Assembly (NCBI RefSeq): GCF_030936135.1
Contig: NC_082619.1
Coordinates: 6,451,208 to 6,515,207, forward strand
DNA length: 64,000 nucleotides
Direction of reading: 5' to 3'
From: Gavia stellata
Lineage: Eukaryota > Chordata > Aves > Gaviiformes > Gaviidae
In this document: piece after piece, positions 12,401 to 27,400 of the stretch
Layout of the letters: each line of letters begins with the position of its first letter
Position numbering within the stretch: position 1 is the stretch's first letter
Made by a program: the position numbers and the translations under genes
The notes under the pieces: model-generated
Told to the model about the DNA's origin: nothing
Databases searched by the model: none
Seen by the model: the letters and a program-made list of their open reading frames with translations, nothing else

Positions 12401-15400
12401 AGCAGTATGGCAGGTTGCTGTGGCTAGGCAAGGCTTTTGGTTTATGAAGCGGGGTCTGAAGTTGTTATTCTGTGCAGTGGGTGAGCTTCAGAGAAGTTTA
12501 CAGAGGAGTCGGAGTCAATAGTTGTTTGGCTCGGATGGCTTTTCTGTGTTTTGAGACTAACTGAAAATCCTTACGAAATGATGACTTGATGAGTTCAAGT
12601 TTTTCAAGTCACCAAATATGAAGGGCTTAAAAATTGCCAGCAATACGTAGATGCAGCCTGAAAAAAAACCCCAAAAAATACAGAAGGTGGGAGCTGACTC
12701 TTCTTTCCCGCTTGTCTCGGTAAAGTTTCCTGTGTCTTAGCTCCGGGGTAAGGCACTGAGTCATCAGTAGCGTTATGGTTCACCTCGACTATTTACGATG
12801 TGACTAATACATGGTATCATGCAAAGGTGCAGCGTGCATGATAACTGTGCTTCAGCACTCGGATTCCAGGCTTTGGCTCAGTGACAGAGATGCATTTAAG
12901 TAATTTCATAGAGTAAGCTTCTCTCTAACAAAATTAGAACAGTCAAAAGTATATTTTGATTCAGGTCAAGGACAGAGAGAGAGACAGACAGATACAGGCA
13001 AGCACACAGATATGGCTGGGGCCATAGTTCCTCTTTACTGTACCAGCAGGTTGATACTTGGTGAGGTTTCCGTTTAAGAAGTCTCCTTACTGACGACGTC
13101 ATGTTTAAATAAAACGTAGTGTTTAACCTTGACAGTTCCTTTACTCGATTAGGTCTTTTTTCCTCCAACAAATATTTGCTCCTTAGGTTATATTTTCAAA
13201 TGTCTGATACGTTCTGAGGTGTTGGTCAGTGTTTTGGGCTTTTTAATTCTTGTAGTAGACAGTTTTATTATTCTGTTAACTCTCTGCTATCACAGGGTCT
13301 TGCATTTTCTCACACAGCTGCTGTGCTTGGGTTCTTTAATCTGCCACCTCAAAGCACTAAAATAGTCAGTGAGGAGACCTCGAAAATTGTCTTCTGATGA
13401 TGTTGTTGCAAAGATGAAACATCGGTTTGGTAAACTACTTGGTATTTTGCAGGAGTTGTCCTATGCTGACTTCAGTACTGAGATGCTTAAATCAAAAGCC
13501 AAACATTTGCATTTTTAATCTTTGGGCTTTTCTTTAAAGGCTCTTATGGTTGTTTTTTTTTAGCTCCAGCTCCCTGCCAAAAGCTTTGTCCCTTTCTTTT
13601 TGGATTTTGGGTTGATGAATCCCACGAGTTATGATGTCATTGCTTAGTGTGAAGTGACAGCAACAAAAAGAAAGAAAAATCTTACTGATACCATCTGTTA
13701 CAATAAACGTTATGCACTCATGTTACATTTCAAGCGGATTTGGATTGCATATTCACAACAGAAGCTGGTCTCTGCTTAGACGTGTGGTAACCTCCAGCAT
13801 AAAGCTTTTAATCACCGAATTCTCTATATGGTTTTTGGACTTGGTGTGACACGTTTCCAGGTCAAAGTTAAATAGTAGGGGTTTTTTATCAGTGTTTAAT
13901 CTTTTCCCATTAATATTGGGACTAGTAACTTGCCAAAAATGGTCCTAGAGGAATCTGCATGAATTAGTATAATTCACTATCACCGGACGCTGGTTGACTT
14001 CTTACGCTGGTAGTCTTAACAATAATTGTGGCCTGAAATAGAGAGGGGCAGATTTGCTTTAATCTGCTAAGTATTCCTCTCAAAAGATTAAATGCAAAAT
14101 GTTGATTCAAACCTGTGGTTTGAGTTCCCAGTAAGTATAACGGCAGTTGAACGTGAGTCTTTCCTTGCATAATTTATCAAAGCTCTTGCTGAAAAAATTG
14201 AATTTGATGTCTCGTTCGTTTTACACAGCAAGATCACATACGCGTTTAGAAACCCTAAAGAATGAAATAGTCTCAGGATCCAAGCTAAGCACATTAGCCT
14301 GTGTAACGGTCTTGGCCAAAGATTGATTCTCAAGTGTAGGATATGGCAGTGCTCATGCATGTACTTTAATGTTGCTGCCTGTCAGGAAAAAGGAAAACTG
14401 AGAAATTGTTGAGGGTGCACATTATAGTGGAAACCAGTTATTACTCTTGAACGGAGCAGGATGCTCGCAGCTCCCATTTGGACTGTTGGAATAAGATTAA
14501 GTGCCTCTAAGTAGTTTTGTGTTGCAGGGTTTCAAATAACTGCTTCATTTCCAGAGTCTTTAAGTAGAGCCTCGTAGCCCCAGCACTGGAAATGTCAAGC
14601 AGTGGAGAAGGGTTTCTTTTCTTGATAGCCAGCCAAAAAAGTTGGGCTTTTGTGTTTGTGACGTATTGGCGTATTAGAGCTCAGCCTTCGGACATGAATG
14701 TACACGGTGCCACGGACCTACCTGGGCAAGAGCCAGACCCCAGAAGAGGCCGGGTGGATTCTCGATGGGGGTTATGGAATGAAGTTGGGGTGTTCCTGTG
14801 GATGTGTGAAGCTTGGGCCTGGGACAGAGCATCCTGTCACAGAAAAAGAGACTCACGGGAGGCTTTAAAAACAGGGGAAAAAGCATTCCTGCCCCCGTCA
14901 CTCCTGATAAATGCTGTCTTGTTCAAATTGCATCAATACTTGCTCTGCAACAAAGCTAGTCAGTATGTGCATATTCTGTTTAGGGCAACAGCCGCTTTCT
15001 CGGAAGCAATTTACCAATAACAAAGGCAGGAGATGAATGGCCTGCCAGAGTGCAGGCTTGATGCAATGTAATATTTTGCGCTGCTGTATCCCTGCGTTGT
15101 CCGCAGCTGGCTTTATGGTCTGAATCACAGCTTGTGATTTGCTTAGGTCCCTCACCTTCTGGCTAAACGCTTATGCTCTTGTTTTTATCGGTCTTTTTGT
15201 TGTATGCATGTACAAGGTATGTTTGAGTTTGCGAATAAGAACTTACACTAATCACATTTGAATCCATAGTACTGTGTTTTATACATAGTGTTTTAGATAA
15301 ATTAATCCTTCATCTTGCTTCAGAATGTCTTCGTTTCTCAGGTTGAGACAAAGAAATAAGCATCAACCAGCCGATCACCTCGAAGTCCTTTTGCCTTCTC

Positions 15401-18400
15401 TCCCTGTCCACCAGATGCTTTGCTCAGCAACGTGGCTCCAAGGAAAGACTAACGTGAAGAGCTGGATTCCTAACGTAGCGAGGTTGTTAAGATGACAGGA
15501 AATCTTGTTTCAGATTTGCTTGAATGTAAAATCCGCAATACAGACAAAAGGCAATTTGAAGTTGAGGCTGAAATTCCTAGGTTTGGATGGATTTGTTGCG
15601 CTCAATTATGTTGAGCAAGCTTTTGCAACTTGCTTCACATGGGAATTAGTGTGATGAGAAGAATACTTTTCAAAGTATACCCGTATGGGAGGTTTTCCGC
15701 AGGGCATCTATAGCATGCTAATTCCCTCTTTCATTGCAGGGCACTGACTAGAATGCATCATTGTAGTCCTTTTGTAATAGATGCTGATGTATTTCAAGAG
15801 CATTACTGTTCTGAAACGGCCAGTGTCATACTTCTTAGTTGCGTGTATGCAAACAGCTAAACTGGTTGCTCCAGAGAAGAATATTATGAAGATGCCCACA
15901 AAACTTTGGGCTGCAAGCTTCATCTATACTGTAGAAGAGAAGAAGTGAGGAGCACTGCTTTCTAAGACTCAAAATGGCCTTTAGCTTCAGGCAGAAGCAA
16001 AGATGACTTGACTTCATTTGCCTTGCTGTCCTTGGTTTCAATGTGGCTTTTCGTGTTTCCTGTCGCTATCTTTAAAGACTTTTGCCAAAAGTTAAATCGT
16101 TATTCCGCATCGTGTAAGTGGCTGGTAGCTTTACTCACACTGTTCTGTTATTTTATTTAATAGTCTGTGGTTATTAAATTTATTTTGATCGTATAACTGA
16201 GGGCATAACAAATGTTTAGCCACAGCTGGCAGCCGAGTTAACCATCTAAGATGGGCTTAATGTGCACAGCTGTTTGTAGCTAAACTTTCAGCAGCTCTTC
16301 CCCTGGTGTTGACTTTGAGATGCATTGCCACTTATGTAGTTACTAATTTTTTTTTTTTAAGAGGATGCTACTGACCTGCCTGTAAGCTACTTCTTGTGCC
16401 ATAAAAGGGACTGGTAGATTTTTACTGTTTATAGCAGTTAGCTTTAAATACTCCAGATCAAGTAAATTTTGTTTTGTAATATTTGCCTTGGAATGACTTC
16501 TGTGCTTTGGAGTATCTCTTCAAATACATCTCTGAGCAGCATCCATCTAACAATATGCGTCCACATCACATCTAGGATGACGTTCCTCAGTGATGAAGAG
16601 GATTAAAATAGTCATTAAGCTGCAAAATACACCACATGTTATGTAAAGTACAAAATAAAGATACAGACAGACTGAACATGCTGGAGTGGTACAATCTGTT
16701 GGAATGCATCAGGATGTGAACATCTTTATCTCGAGCCAAATTTCAAATGCTCATATTGCAGAAAAATGAAACTGGGGCTGAGTTTGGGTATGGAAACGCT
16801 CAGCCTATTGTTGTCTGCAGACACACTTTCTTGCTTTTATTTTCTCTTCTGTGTGTGAATGGATAGTTGGTCCCCTCTGCAGCACCTTGGCTCCCGAGTG
16901 AAACTTAAAATTGTGCGCTTAGTGGTATTTGTTAGGATACTTCTTGTAGCGGTGAGAATTTAACTTTGGGAACAAATAGTGGCCCCAAAGCAGAGCACTG
17001 TTCTTATTATTCCCACCTCTCTGGGCAAATATTCATATGCCTTTCATTGATAGCTACAACTATGAAAATACAGGCAACCTCTAATGAATCGTGTGAGTGG
17101 ATAGTTAGTCCATTTGTCTTTGCTGTCCAAGCTTTAGAATTGCCACACACCCTTGACCCATGTGAATTCATTTTGTGCCTGTTACCTAACTGTTTTCCTC
17201 CTCAAACTGTTACTACAATCAGATATAAAAATTCTCAGTGCAATATTCTCCGAGTCTTCTAAATGTTCCTAGCCTCATAACACAAATTCATCTAGTACTG
17301 GTATTGCTGCTGTCTAGGCTAGCTACGGATTGTGCAGGAAGAGGCAGCCTCAAAGATAATTAAGACGTAGTCTGTTAAGGAGCTCGTTTGGGCTCTCAAT
17401 TATTTATTTATTTATTTTAAGATGTCCAAAACAAGGATATGAGAATGAGATACGTTTCTAGCTGTCTCGTGCTATTGCATCATCAAGCTATATTTTCAAC
17501 ACGGCTTTCTCGGCTGCTGATCTGTTAGGATGTGAGACATCTGAATATATTCTATAGGGCTAATCCGCAACAGTGATTTGCCAGATTCTGGCGAGGTTTA
17601 ATATTTGCAGCTGAGATGCATACACAGCCGTGTTTCTAAATTAATAAAAGGCCTTAGTGGACCATGTCTGAAGTCAACTAGTGAAAAACAAAACCACCGC
17701 TCCCTGGGCTTTGAACTTCACGCAACATTTTTATCCTTTGACTTTGAGAAAGCTCTATTGAAACTACTCAGCCTATGGCTAGGAAAATGGTGAGTGGCCT
17801 ATTGCATCAATAAGCAAATCAATCTACCCTCCGATCACTGTCCTAGTGATGGGATTTACATGTTAAGTCAGCATTTCCATTGCTGTCCATATCTGCTTGT
17901 AAGGTCAAGGAAAGTAAAACTTGTTTGTCATGGCTGACCATTTATTTCTTTCTCACTCAAGTGTGTATCACGTAGGACAGGAGCATCTGAGCAGGCAGAA
18001 AAGCTTCTCTGAGGAAAAAATAAGTAGTCCTCCTCTTCTCCTGTCTGATAGCCTTTTCCAAACAGAAAAATAAAGAATTGTTTGGAATCCTTGTGTTCAA
18101 AATAACATATCTTGAAGTTTTTCTTTACTGTTCCTCCAGCTGGAGAATACCAAGGCTTCAGGCAAAAAAAAAAAAAGCTGCTAAAATGGACAGCCTGGAC
18201 AAAGGGTTTTAAAAAAAATAAAAAATAGTAGTACCTTTCAGAGACCTTGAAGAGTAATTTCTCTTGAGGTGATGGAAGTTCTCGGTGTGTACAGCCTCTT
18301 TAAGGCATAACTAGATTGTCTAAAACTGTTCTGCCTGCTCTTTTTCAAAGAGCAATTTCTCTCGCTGTTGCAGAACAGGCAGTTTTTGCTTCCACGTTTG

Positions 18401-21400
18401 TAATAAAGCTTTCAGCTCATGATGGTTTTGTGCTTCAAAGCCCTTACTGAAGTGTCACATTTCTTAAAACTCGTCAAAGAACTGACCATCAGGTGTATGG
18501 ACCTGCAGTATATAACTTCTTCCCCTAATCTAATGTTCAACTGTAGCTCAACTAAGTAGATGGAAAAGAAGGCGGTGCTGCTTTCTATCTCCTACCTTGA
18601 AAATTTCCAGAAAATGCTTAAGGAAACCTCAAGGAAATAAGTATCAGTGTGCACAGAGTTCATTCTTCCCACTGAAACCCGGAGGAAATTGCTAAGGAGT
18701 TGAAATATCATTTTATGAAAGATAAAAATCAGTTCTCCTGTTTTATTTCTGTGCAGTGCTACACAATCTGATACAGCTCAATAGACTGAAGAGCTGTAAA
18801 GCTCAGCATGTGAAAATCGTGTGTGTTTGTGCAACGTACAAAGCCGGTTAACTGTTATGCAGTGATACCCCTGAAATACTTGAGGTTTTAGGCTAGCTTC
18901 TGTTGAACTAGTTTTATTTTCTGGATGAGCAAAATCAGTAGAGGGGATCTGAACCTAGCCAGCTTTAGTCCGTGCTATAAATTACTACTTAATTTTCTAA
19001 TAGCATTAAGCAGTTACTCTTAAGTAGAGATCTGTTGCTTCCCTGAAAGAAACTGTTTAATAGATCCATTAGAGTTTCAGTATGCTGGCCTAGCTATGAT
19101 ACAATGCTGTGACTATTAAACCCCAGCTGATAAATTAATGCTTCAGAATTAAAATGCTACTAAATTAGTCAGGATTGCTTTAGAAGAGTAAAAATTTGAA
19201 ATCCATTAAGCCATTACTGAGGTCCTTCACTTCTATGACCCTGCTGCTGACAAAACTTTAGGGGTACTTCAGAAGGCTCTTCGTCATTTGACCTCTCTCT
19301 CGTGTCAGACTGCTAAATCTAGGTGTTTGAGCTCTAGGGGATAGATAGAAATCGTCCACCTTTTACCCTCTGCTTTGGAAGAAGGAAGTTGTGAGATTTG
19401 AGCCTAAATTCTGCTAATAGCACCGGGATCCTTCTGAGAGATGTTTGGCTCTTGGGAGACAAGCTTAAAAATAAACAAGTAAAGCTTTCGCCATCTGACT
19501 CTTGGAAGTAAGAAGCGTCGCTCCGAGCCGTCTTCCCGCACTTCAGCCTCTTTGCTGCTTAAGTAAGAACTGCTTGTCATTCTTTATCCTGCTCGTGTTT
19601 GCTTGCTTGCTCGCCTCCAGATTGCCAGCATTAGTGGAAGGAAACTGGCAGCCTTTCTTCAGTTCTGTTGCTGTTTACTGGGATCAAAAATAACTGCAGT
19701 CAGGAAAATGAAAGCCCGTTTTTTTGGTGAGAATTTGGGATGGTTTTGCTAAGTTAACTCTCTTGCATTTATTTTTTAGCCATGAGTGGTAGGAACTTTT
19801 CCTAATGAGCAGCTAACTGAAAACTAAACTTTCTTGGGGCCATGTTCGCGTTGAAGTTTTCTATTTAAGAAAAAAAATATCTTTTACTGTAGCTGAATAA
19901 ACTTACCACATCAGTATGGGAATCTTTAAACAGGAAATACAAAGAGGTTGTTTTTAAGCACTGATTTCTGTGCCCCTAGACATTAAACGTTCTTACTTAA
20001 AAGATTTTGTTTTGCTTGCAAGCAATGATCTAAGGTGTTGCCTGAAAGATGCTCCATAACAAGCCATAAGCAGTTCTCAGAATAAATAACAGGAGGAGGT
20101 GTGTGGGAAGGTGCGTGGGGAGATGTTTTTGGTTTAAAATCCCAATTTGCATTATCTCCTAAATATATTTAATAAGAGCTAGAGTTAAGTTACCCGTTCT
20201 CGGTAATATCTGCTAACTGCTGACTATTTTCATAGGCCTGTAATTTACAGAATTAACCTGTGCTTTTGACAGAGCTTTAAAAGTTTTAGGTATAAACATA
20301 TCCTCAGTTTGAATGCTGAAAACAGCAAGGCTGTTCCATAATTTTTTTGGTAACATGTTAATTTTAGTCTGGTTCAGCATATACTTGGCAAAGCTCTGGG
20401 AGCAGCAGCAAAGATGAAAGCAGCCCTGTACTTTTTAGCTGTGGGTTTCCTATTTTCAAAAGATGGTCATTAGCACGGTTTGGAAAGCCAAGACTTAAAA
20501 ACCTCATGGTTTCCTCTTCCAGATTTGAAGTTTCATCTGGACTGTTTGGAGAGCAGAATTACCAATTAATTTGGGTTGGTGTGTTTGGTTTTTTTCCCAG
20601 AAGATTGTGAATTTGGGGATGGAAAGCGATCAGTATGACCCGCAGAGCTTCAGCAGGCTTAGAGCAATGCCTGTTGAATTCTTCCTGTGTGCTATAGGGA
20701 AGAAGTTCGTGTGTAGCCTGATCGCAGGACTTTAAGATACCAAATGAGTATTTTATCATGTTCCAAAACAATTGCAGTCTGTGCACACAAATAGCTGATC
20801 TGTGATACTGAACAACATCTGTAAAGCTTGAGCTCACGAATGGTTGAAACCAAAACCAAACTGCACCGCAGACTGCATTTTCACTTGTTATCTTTCCTTT
20901 ATGTTGTGTTTTTCTCCAGGTATTTTTCCTTGCCACTTGAAATTCTCGATGCTCTGTTAAAATACGCCTTTCAGTTTCCTGCTTTTTTTTTTTGGCTAGT
21001 TGCATGTTAGATAAAAACACAATCTGTGCAGCCTTTTTATCTCAAGTCGTTTGAGTGGTTAGATGCGTGGTTAGACTGAGTAACCACAGGTTCCTACAGC
21101 GGTCTCTTTGTTGCAGGCTTTTTTGTGAAGCTCACGGAGAGCTTCGCAAGATCTCTAAAACAAATATTCAGGCTGTTTTGCGGGAGGTTTTTTGGTTTTG
21201 TTCCCCCCGGAATGCTAAATCACTTTGAATCAGTAGTAAGGGTTTGTTTTTTGCTTGCCTGACGTTAATGAGTTGTTCCCTCGGTCTCCTTTCTGCCGGT
21301 TTTGTCCAACTAGGAAAGCTAGCGGACGAGTGGTGTGTGTGTGTATGTATGTGAGTTGCGATGAGTTGTAGTACCAAAGTTATTTTTGCTTTGAACAAAT

Positions 21401-24400
21401 TGTTTTGAAGCGATGAAAGATTTTGTAAATGTACTTTCCTGTGTATTATGGAATCTCTGTATCCTGGTAACCACAGGGATTATATTCGCTAACTCTTCTG
21501 TAGCTAAAGTGCCTCAAGATGGAAAGGACTTGCTATTGAACCGTGTGGAGAAGTTACTTACAAAATAGTGTATCTCAGGTACTCCTCCATATTAGTGCTG
21601 TTGTCAGTGAAGGCTTTATGCTATGAACAGTGATAGTTCATATCAACAGTCAGCTCAGTAATGAAAGTTAGATCTGAAAGGAGAGTCAAATGCTTTTCCT
21701 AATCGGGGTGAAACACTATTAAATCATAGCCCCTTCTCCTATGTTGTGTTTTGGATCTCCCTTCCAATTGTCCAAGAAGGCAAAATTGCTCTGTGGCCGT
21801 TTTCTTCGGTAGATCTTTAGCGTGCGTGAAAACATTAACTTGCACTGAAGTTTTCACTTGCTGGCTAGCTAACAAGACATCTTGAGTCTCTGTGGTTCAG
21901 ATGCCCAAATAATTAATGTGGGAAAGCAGTAATTAGTCTTGCTGTGCAAGACAGAACGATGACACAGATTGGAGCGATGAGGGGTGGAGGATTAAACGGG
22001 GCTGAGCCCACTGACGGGTGACCTTAGGCAAGTCACTTGACTTTGTGCCTTAGTTTAGCCCAGTAATAAATAGGTCTAGCCTCCGTGTGCTGTAATATGA
22101 CTTAGAATCGCTCCATAAAAAAAGGTACTTGAAATAGCCCCGTTGCTGTGTTTTGCTGAAGAGGGGAAGGAAGGGCCCGTAAGTGCAGCCGTCTGATGCT
22201 TTGCGTGAAAATTGTTCCTGACGTCCTTGTGACGAGTGGAAGGCAGCCTGGCTGATGGAGCATATTTGGACCTACCTGTGCACTGTGTAAGGATTATTAG
22301 CGGCATGATAGTACTGCCTACCTCTTCTCTCGCCCTTACATTTTTAGGGTGGCTTTTGTGGTAAACTGCTCCAGCCCCAGCCATTATACACAAACTTTAG
22401 TTTTGAAAGCTTGAGGCCTATCAATTAACCTTTTTTAAAGGACACCGTTCTGGATACAGTAACATTTGTTCAGGGAATGTTCCAACTGAGTTGTTCTGAA
22501 CTTTGTCTCTCCGGGCTTAGAAAAGAGGATGCCGAAGGCAACCATGTTACACAAACAACTTCAGGAAGCCAAGACTATTCTGAATCGTGGCTTTACTGAA
22601 TCTGAGTGCTGCTCCCTGAGACTAGCTACGCACCAGCACTGCCTGCAGTGTTGATTTCTCTATCTGAATGTGGCAGTTCCTGAGTGCAAATGTCTGACAG
22701 GCCGATTATCTGCCCAATGACTCATGTAGCCTTGGTTTATGGAGCATGATAAACTAGAGGAGGAGGAGGAAATAATCTGCTACCTCATTAGTACAAATTC
22801 CAAGGGCAGAAAGGCTGCCCGTGAGTCACAGGTACTTGGAAATCTCCCCTTTTCTCTGTAGAAAGGCAGAGGAAGGTGCAGAAGCCCTAAGGAATGCTTC
22901 GGGCTTCAGCAACGTTTTGCTCTTTGTAACGCTACGGATGGCGTCGGCACGTACGAAAGTACACAGATTATTGTCGCTGAACTTCCGAGTGTTCAAGGCT
23001 GCATGTTGGCCGTAAACAGCGGCGATCTAAATATAAACGGCACCCAAGCTAGCACTGCAGCTCCTGCGTTGGTTTCCAGTTTTCTGCTGGTGCAGAATCC
23101 TCTACCACAAAAGTCAATAAAGGACGGGCAGATGAGAACTCCACCCCTTCCAGCAAGTTAAAGTAAGCCAAAAACTGCTTTACTGAGATTTCTGCCATTT
23201 AAATTCAAAAGCAAACACAGGCTGGTATTATCAGCTCACACCAGATCTGCCTGCAGACAATAATTCTTCCTGTCTTGGACCCCTGCCCATGTGCATTATT
23301 GTAATTATCAGCAATTTAAAAAAAAATAAAGCAATAAAGCTAGGATGAGCTACTAGTCTGTAGATTTACTGCCTGCTGTGTCAGGCATTCATTAGCCTTC
23401 CTGGGTTCAAGCCACCTATCTGCTGAATAAAAGCAGGAAAAGAAGCTAAGGAAAACAAAGCGTGAAACACAATTTGAAGCACGAATAGAAAGCTCTGCTC
23501 ATGTTTACAAGTTACAAATCCAAAAACAGGGGAATTTTAAGTATTCTGTTCAGAAGTTCTTGTGCATGAAGTCCCTCTGCCAACTTCCCTCGCTTTTTGA
23601 TTGAAGCGTTGGTTTCCTGAATACTAGCTTGCCATAAACCATTAATTCACAGGTGAGATTCACGGCAGTGAACATTAGGTTTAAAGTCTGTGCGGCACGT
23701 CGAGACCCGGGAAGGCTCAGCTCTCCAATTCCAACCCAGCTGTTCTCGTTCCAAAAGCTTCAGCTTAACGCTTCACATCAGATTGCAGTGGTGGAGTTTG
23801 TGACTGCAACATCTCTTCTTGGGTTTTTATTTTTATTTTGCCAAGGGCTGGCCTCTCCTTATGGAAGCAGAAATACCTGTGAACTTCAGCTGTGTAGGCA
23901 GCAGTAACACGGGGTGTAGAGCTGGGCTTTGAAGCAGTCAAGTCCCTGCACGAATGTGCGTGCCAATTTTTCAGCCAAGGAAAGGGTGAAAAGTTAGAAT
24001 ACTCACACATTTAGAAGCGGCAGCCATCAAGGATTATGCTCACAGGAAGGCTGATAAGGTAGCAAGACTCATTTTTGTATCAAAGGAACTCTTGGAATTC
24101 CTCACTGGTCTTGAAGAAGTTCAGTCTGTATCCTCCATATCTGTGCATATTACACTGGTACAGGAAGAGTTGCAGTGCTGACACCCCTCTGTTGCTCTCT
24201 GGATAGAACAGGAAATGTATTTTATTTTTTTTTAAATCCAGAAAAGCGTCTTTTTTTTTTTTTCTTCTTTAAGTAAAGGTGGGAAGCGTAATTTATCTGG
24301 TTAAGGACTGTGTAGAACAGCATGTTCTGAAGTCCCTCAGGTTGTGGTTCATGTGCATTCTGATTTAATAAGCAGTATTACTTTCGAGGGGCTTGGCTTA

Positions 24401-27400
24401 ATTAAAAACAAACAGCACAAGTAATCTTTCAAAGTACCGCCTGGCATTTTTTGTCAGTGTAGCAGCAAGTAGTTGTGGAATACTTATAAGTCTTCGGAGC
24501 AGGAAATCTGATCGGACCTGCAGACAATCCTGCAAAAGGCTGTGCGTTTTCTTTTGAGGCAGCAAATGCCCTCAGCAGCTATTAATCTCTGTTCTCTGGC
24601 CACCAAGTCAATGCAATTCACAATTAGAGCTTTTTTCAGCAGCTTATAAATTCTAGAGGCTGGAGTTTCAGTTTGAAAGCAACTTAATCTTCCAGGGTTT
24701 TATCCGGCCAGGGCTGCTCATGTATTGCTGCAGAGGAAGCCTGATGGCAAGCGCGAGCAGCGTGAGTTTTCCTAGCAGGCTCTCGGTATTTCTCAAGCCT
24801 TGCAGCCCTCCTGCCCTGTAACCAGGGCCAGCGTCTCTCCTCGTGCTTGTTCAACAGGGAGTGCACATGCCCAGTAGCTGACATGTTTGGACCAAACGCG
24901 TTAGCTGGGAGACTGTGATTTTCTATAATGCATATTCCTAGATTTTCTTTAGAAGCAATATGCTATGAGAACAACATTTTAGCATAAATGAAAAGCGAAT
25001 CTTAAGATTTCCTGCTAAGGTCCCGTCCACTCTGGTTTTGCTGGAATAAAGACTCATGTTCTGGCTAATCTGATCAGACGGGCAAGGTTACTGTAATGTT
25101 TGACCTCACGGAAGATTCAGAATGTAGTTAAATTTGACGTTTTGCAGATACCTTTGTGCTATAAAGGAAGGCTCTCAGGAACTCACTTCCATGAAATATA
25201 ATGAACAACAACCTTTCACAAAAGAGAAACTCCAATCGCCCTTCTAGGCTGAAGTCCCCATCCGCTTGCAGAAGGCTTTCCTGAGTAGCGTTCGACAGGG
25301 AGCTGAATAGACAGCATGCTCAGTAAGCGATGTTGTGATGAGGTTTAACAGAACGTGGAAATATAAGGCAAGGAAAATGAGTGTGGGTTTCATTTTTATG
25401 CCTTTTTGAACCAGAACTGCAGTGTATTGCATACATTTTGGGGGTAGATGTCAAATACTCTTTACTTTACATAAGCTGCTAGGAGTTCCTATATATTGTT
25501 GTTCCCAGCATTGAAGTAGAGGAACACTAGCGAGCAGAAACGACTTAAATTCACAAAAAATCTTCCCTAAAGAATGTCGTTGTGCTGTGCTGTGCCCATA
25601 ATCTCTCTAGGCTTGCATCCCTCCTTTGAGATGATGGATACTTGCAGGAAGAAAAGGCATGACCCTTTTATAGAGCATAGAGCCCAGGCCCCTGGATGGG
25701 TAAAGCTCACCCATCAAACCTGCCGTCACAAGTAGAAGAGGCTAGTAGTAAATAAAAGACTGGATACTTGGGCAGAGACACTTCCATCAGAGAAAAAGAA
25801 GATTTGGAGGTTTGAATTCCAGTGTTTCAGGAGCATAAATCAGGCACTGCATGACAGGGTGAGGAATTTAACTGACATTAAGTGACCAGAGATTTATGTG
25901 TTTATGGAATCAAATACTTCTTTGGTCTTGGAAAGCAAACTGGATTACAGAATTATACCAAAAGGCAGAGCGGAATTTATCATGAAACATCTTGTAAATG
26001 CAAGTGCCAGTGAGGAAAGTAATGGTTTATGTAACGATCTTTTCCCAAATAACATTCATCTTGCTCTCATGTTATGAATATGTATTAGTAGGGTAATAGC
26101 TACTAAAATAATATTCGCCGAGGACGTACACAACTGGATGAACTCTCTGCCATTATGTGTACGTTGCCCCTCCCGAGCTGTCAGTCTGCTGATTTAGGAG
26201 ATTGAATAGTTGCTCCCCAGCATTAAAGAGGCGGCTGCTTCCATTTATGGCTGGGAAATTCCCGAAGAAAAATGTGCTGTCAGTTTGTTCATCCCTCTGC
26301 AATGTGGAATGGGTGAATTCTCTGAAGTACCGAAGAGCTTAACTAGGGACAGGGCTTTATCCCCGCCTTTGTGCTGGTTTACGTGTTCCCTAACCCTGCT
26401 TTTGCAAAGTGATGCTTGAATGTAGACTAGCTAACTCCAGGCATCGTCCGCCTGAGCGATCCGCTTTTATTTTTGGTACACCGAAGGCAATTGTGGGGAG
26501 CAACAGAAACTTGACTTTGTCCCAAAAAACTCTTGCAGGTGACTTTCCTCACTACTTAAGTAGTAGCGTTAAAGGTGTGGCTTCCACTGATACAGATGAC
26601 ATTTGCTGTGCTGTATTCTCTCGTTACAGGTAGGATGAGATAAAAATGCTAAGTTCCACAACTGATGCGTTTGGCGGCTGGAGTGGATTGGCAGTGGTGA
26701 AAAATGGAAGCCCGTTAACTCAAAACTCCTTACCTTGCGGGTCATGGGGTTAAAGAGTCAACTTGTGATACTTACTCAACAGTGCAATTCAAGAAAAGAT
26801 TTCTTCCATTCGGTTAAAAGTGATGAAATCAAGCAAGTAATTAGTCTCGTTTGTTCAGCTGTGAATTGGGGCTTAGCATGTTCTGGTAGCTACGGCAACA
26901 GCACTCGACTGATATGCAAACTATGTGAGCAATCCGGGGAGGAGGAATGATACCTTTGCCACAGTGCCGAGGTGTCAGGCCGGAGAGACAGCAAAAATAA
27001 ACACGAGCTCACATCAGTACGTAAATAGCGGGTGGTCATGATTTCAGGAGGTTGGTATGTGTTTGAACAGGAGTTTTGCTCATGCAAGAGCTGTTACGAA
27101 TGGATTACTTACGGATGTTTCTGCCTCTCGGGATGGAGCCTGCACCTCTCCTGCTTATGCAGTTACCTTATTTTGCTGCATACTTGTTAAGTTTGCTTTG
27201 AAGAAAACAGATTTCAAGCACAGGCGATGCTAATGATCTCCAAACCGTTCATAACACATACATTTTATTATCTTTTGATGCACTGTATTCTTCTTACAAG
27301 GGTTAATGCTTTGTGCATACTGGATCTTGCATTTCTTTTTGTTCTTTTCAGGGTTTAGCTGGAATCTTGGATGTAGTTGCAGTGTTGTCATAAAACAAAA

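Noticed and set aside
14592..15020. 142-codon + strand open frame in APLP2 intron 1
   Set aside because: No recognisable domain, no convincing flanking splice sites and mixed composition; consistent with a chance frame in a 23-kb intron.
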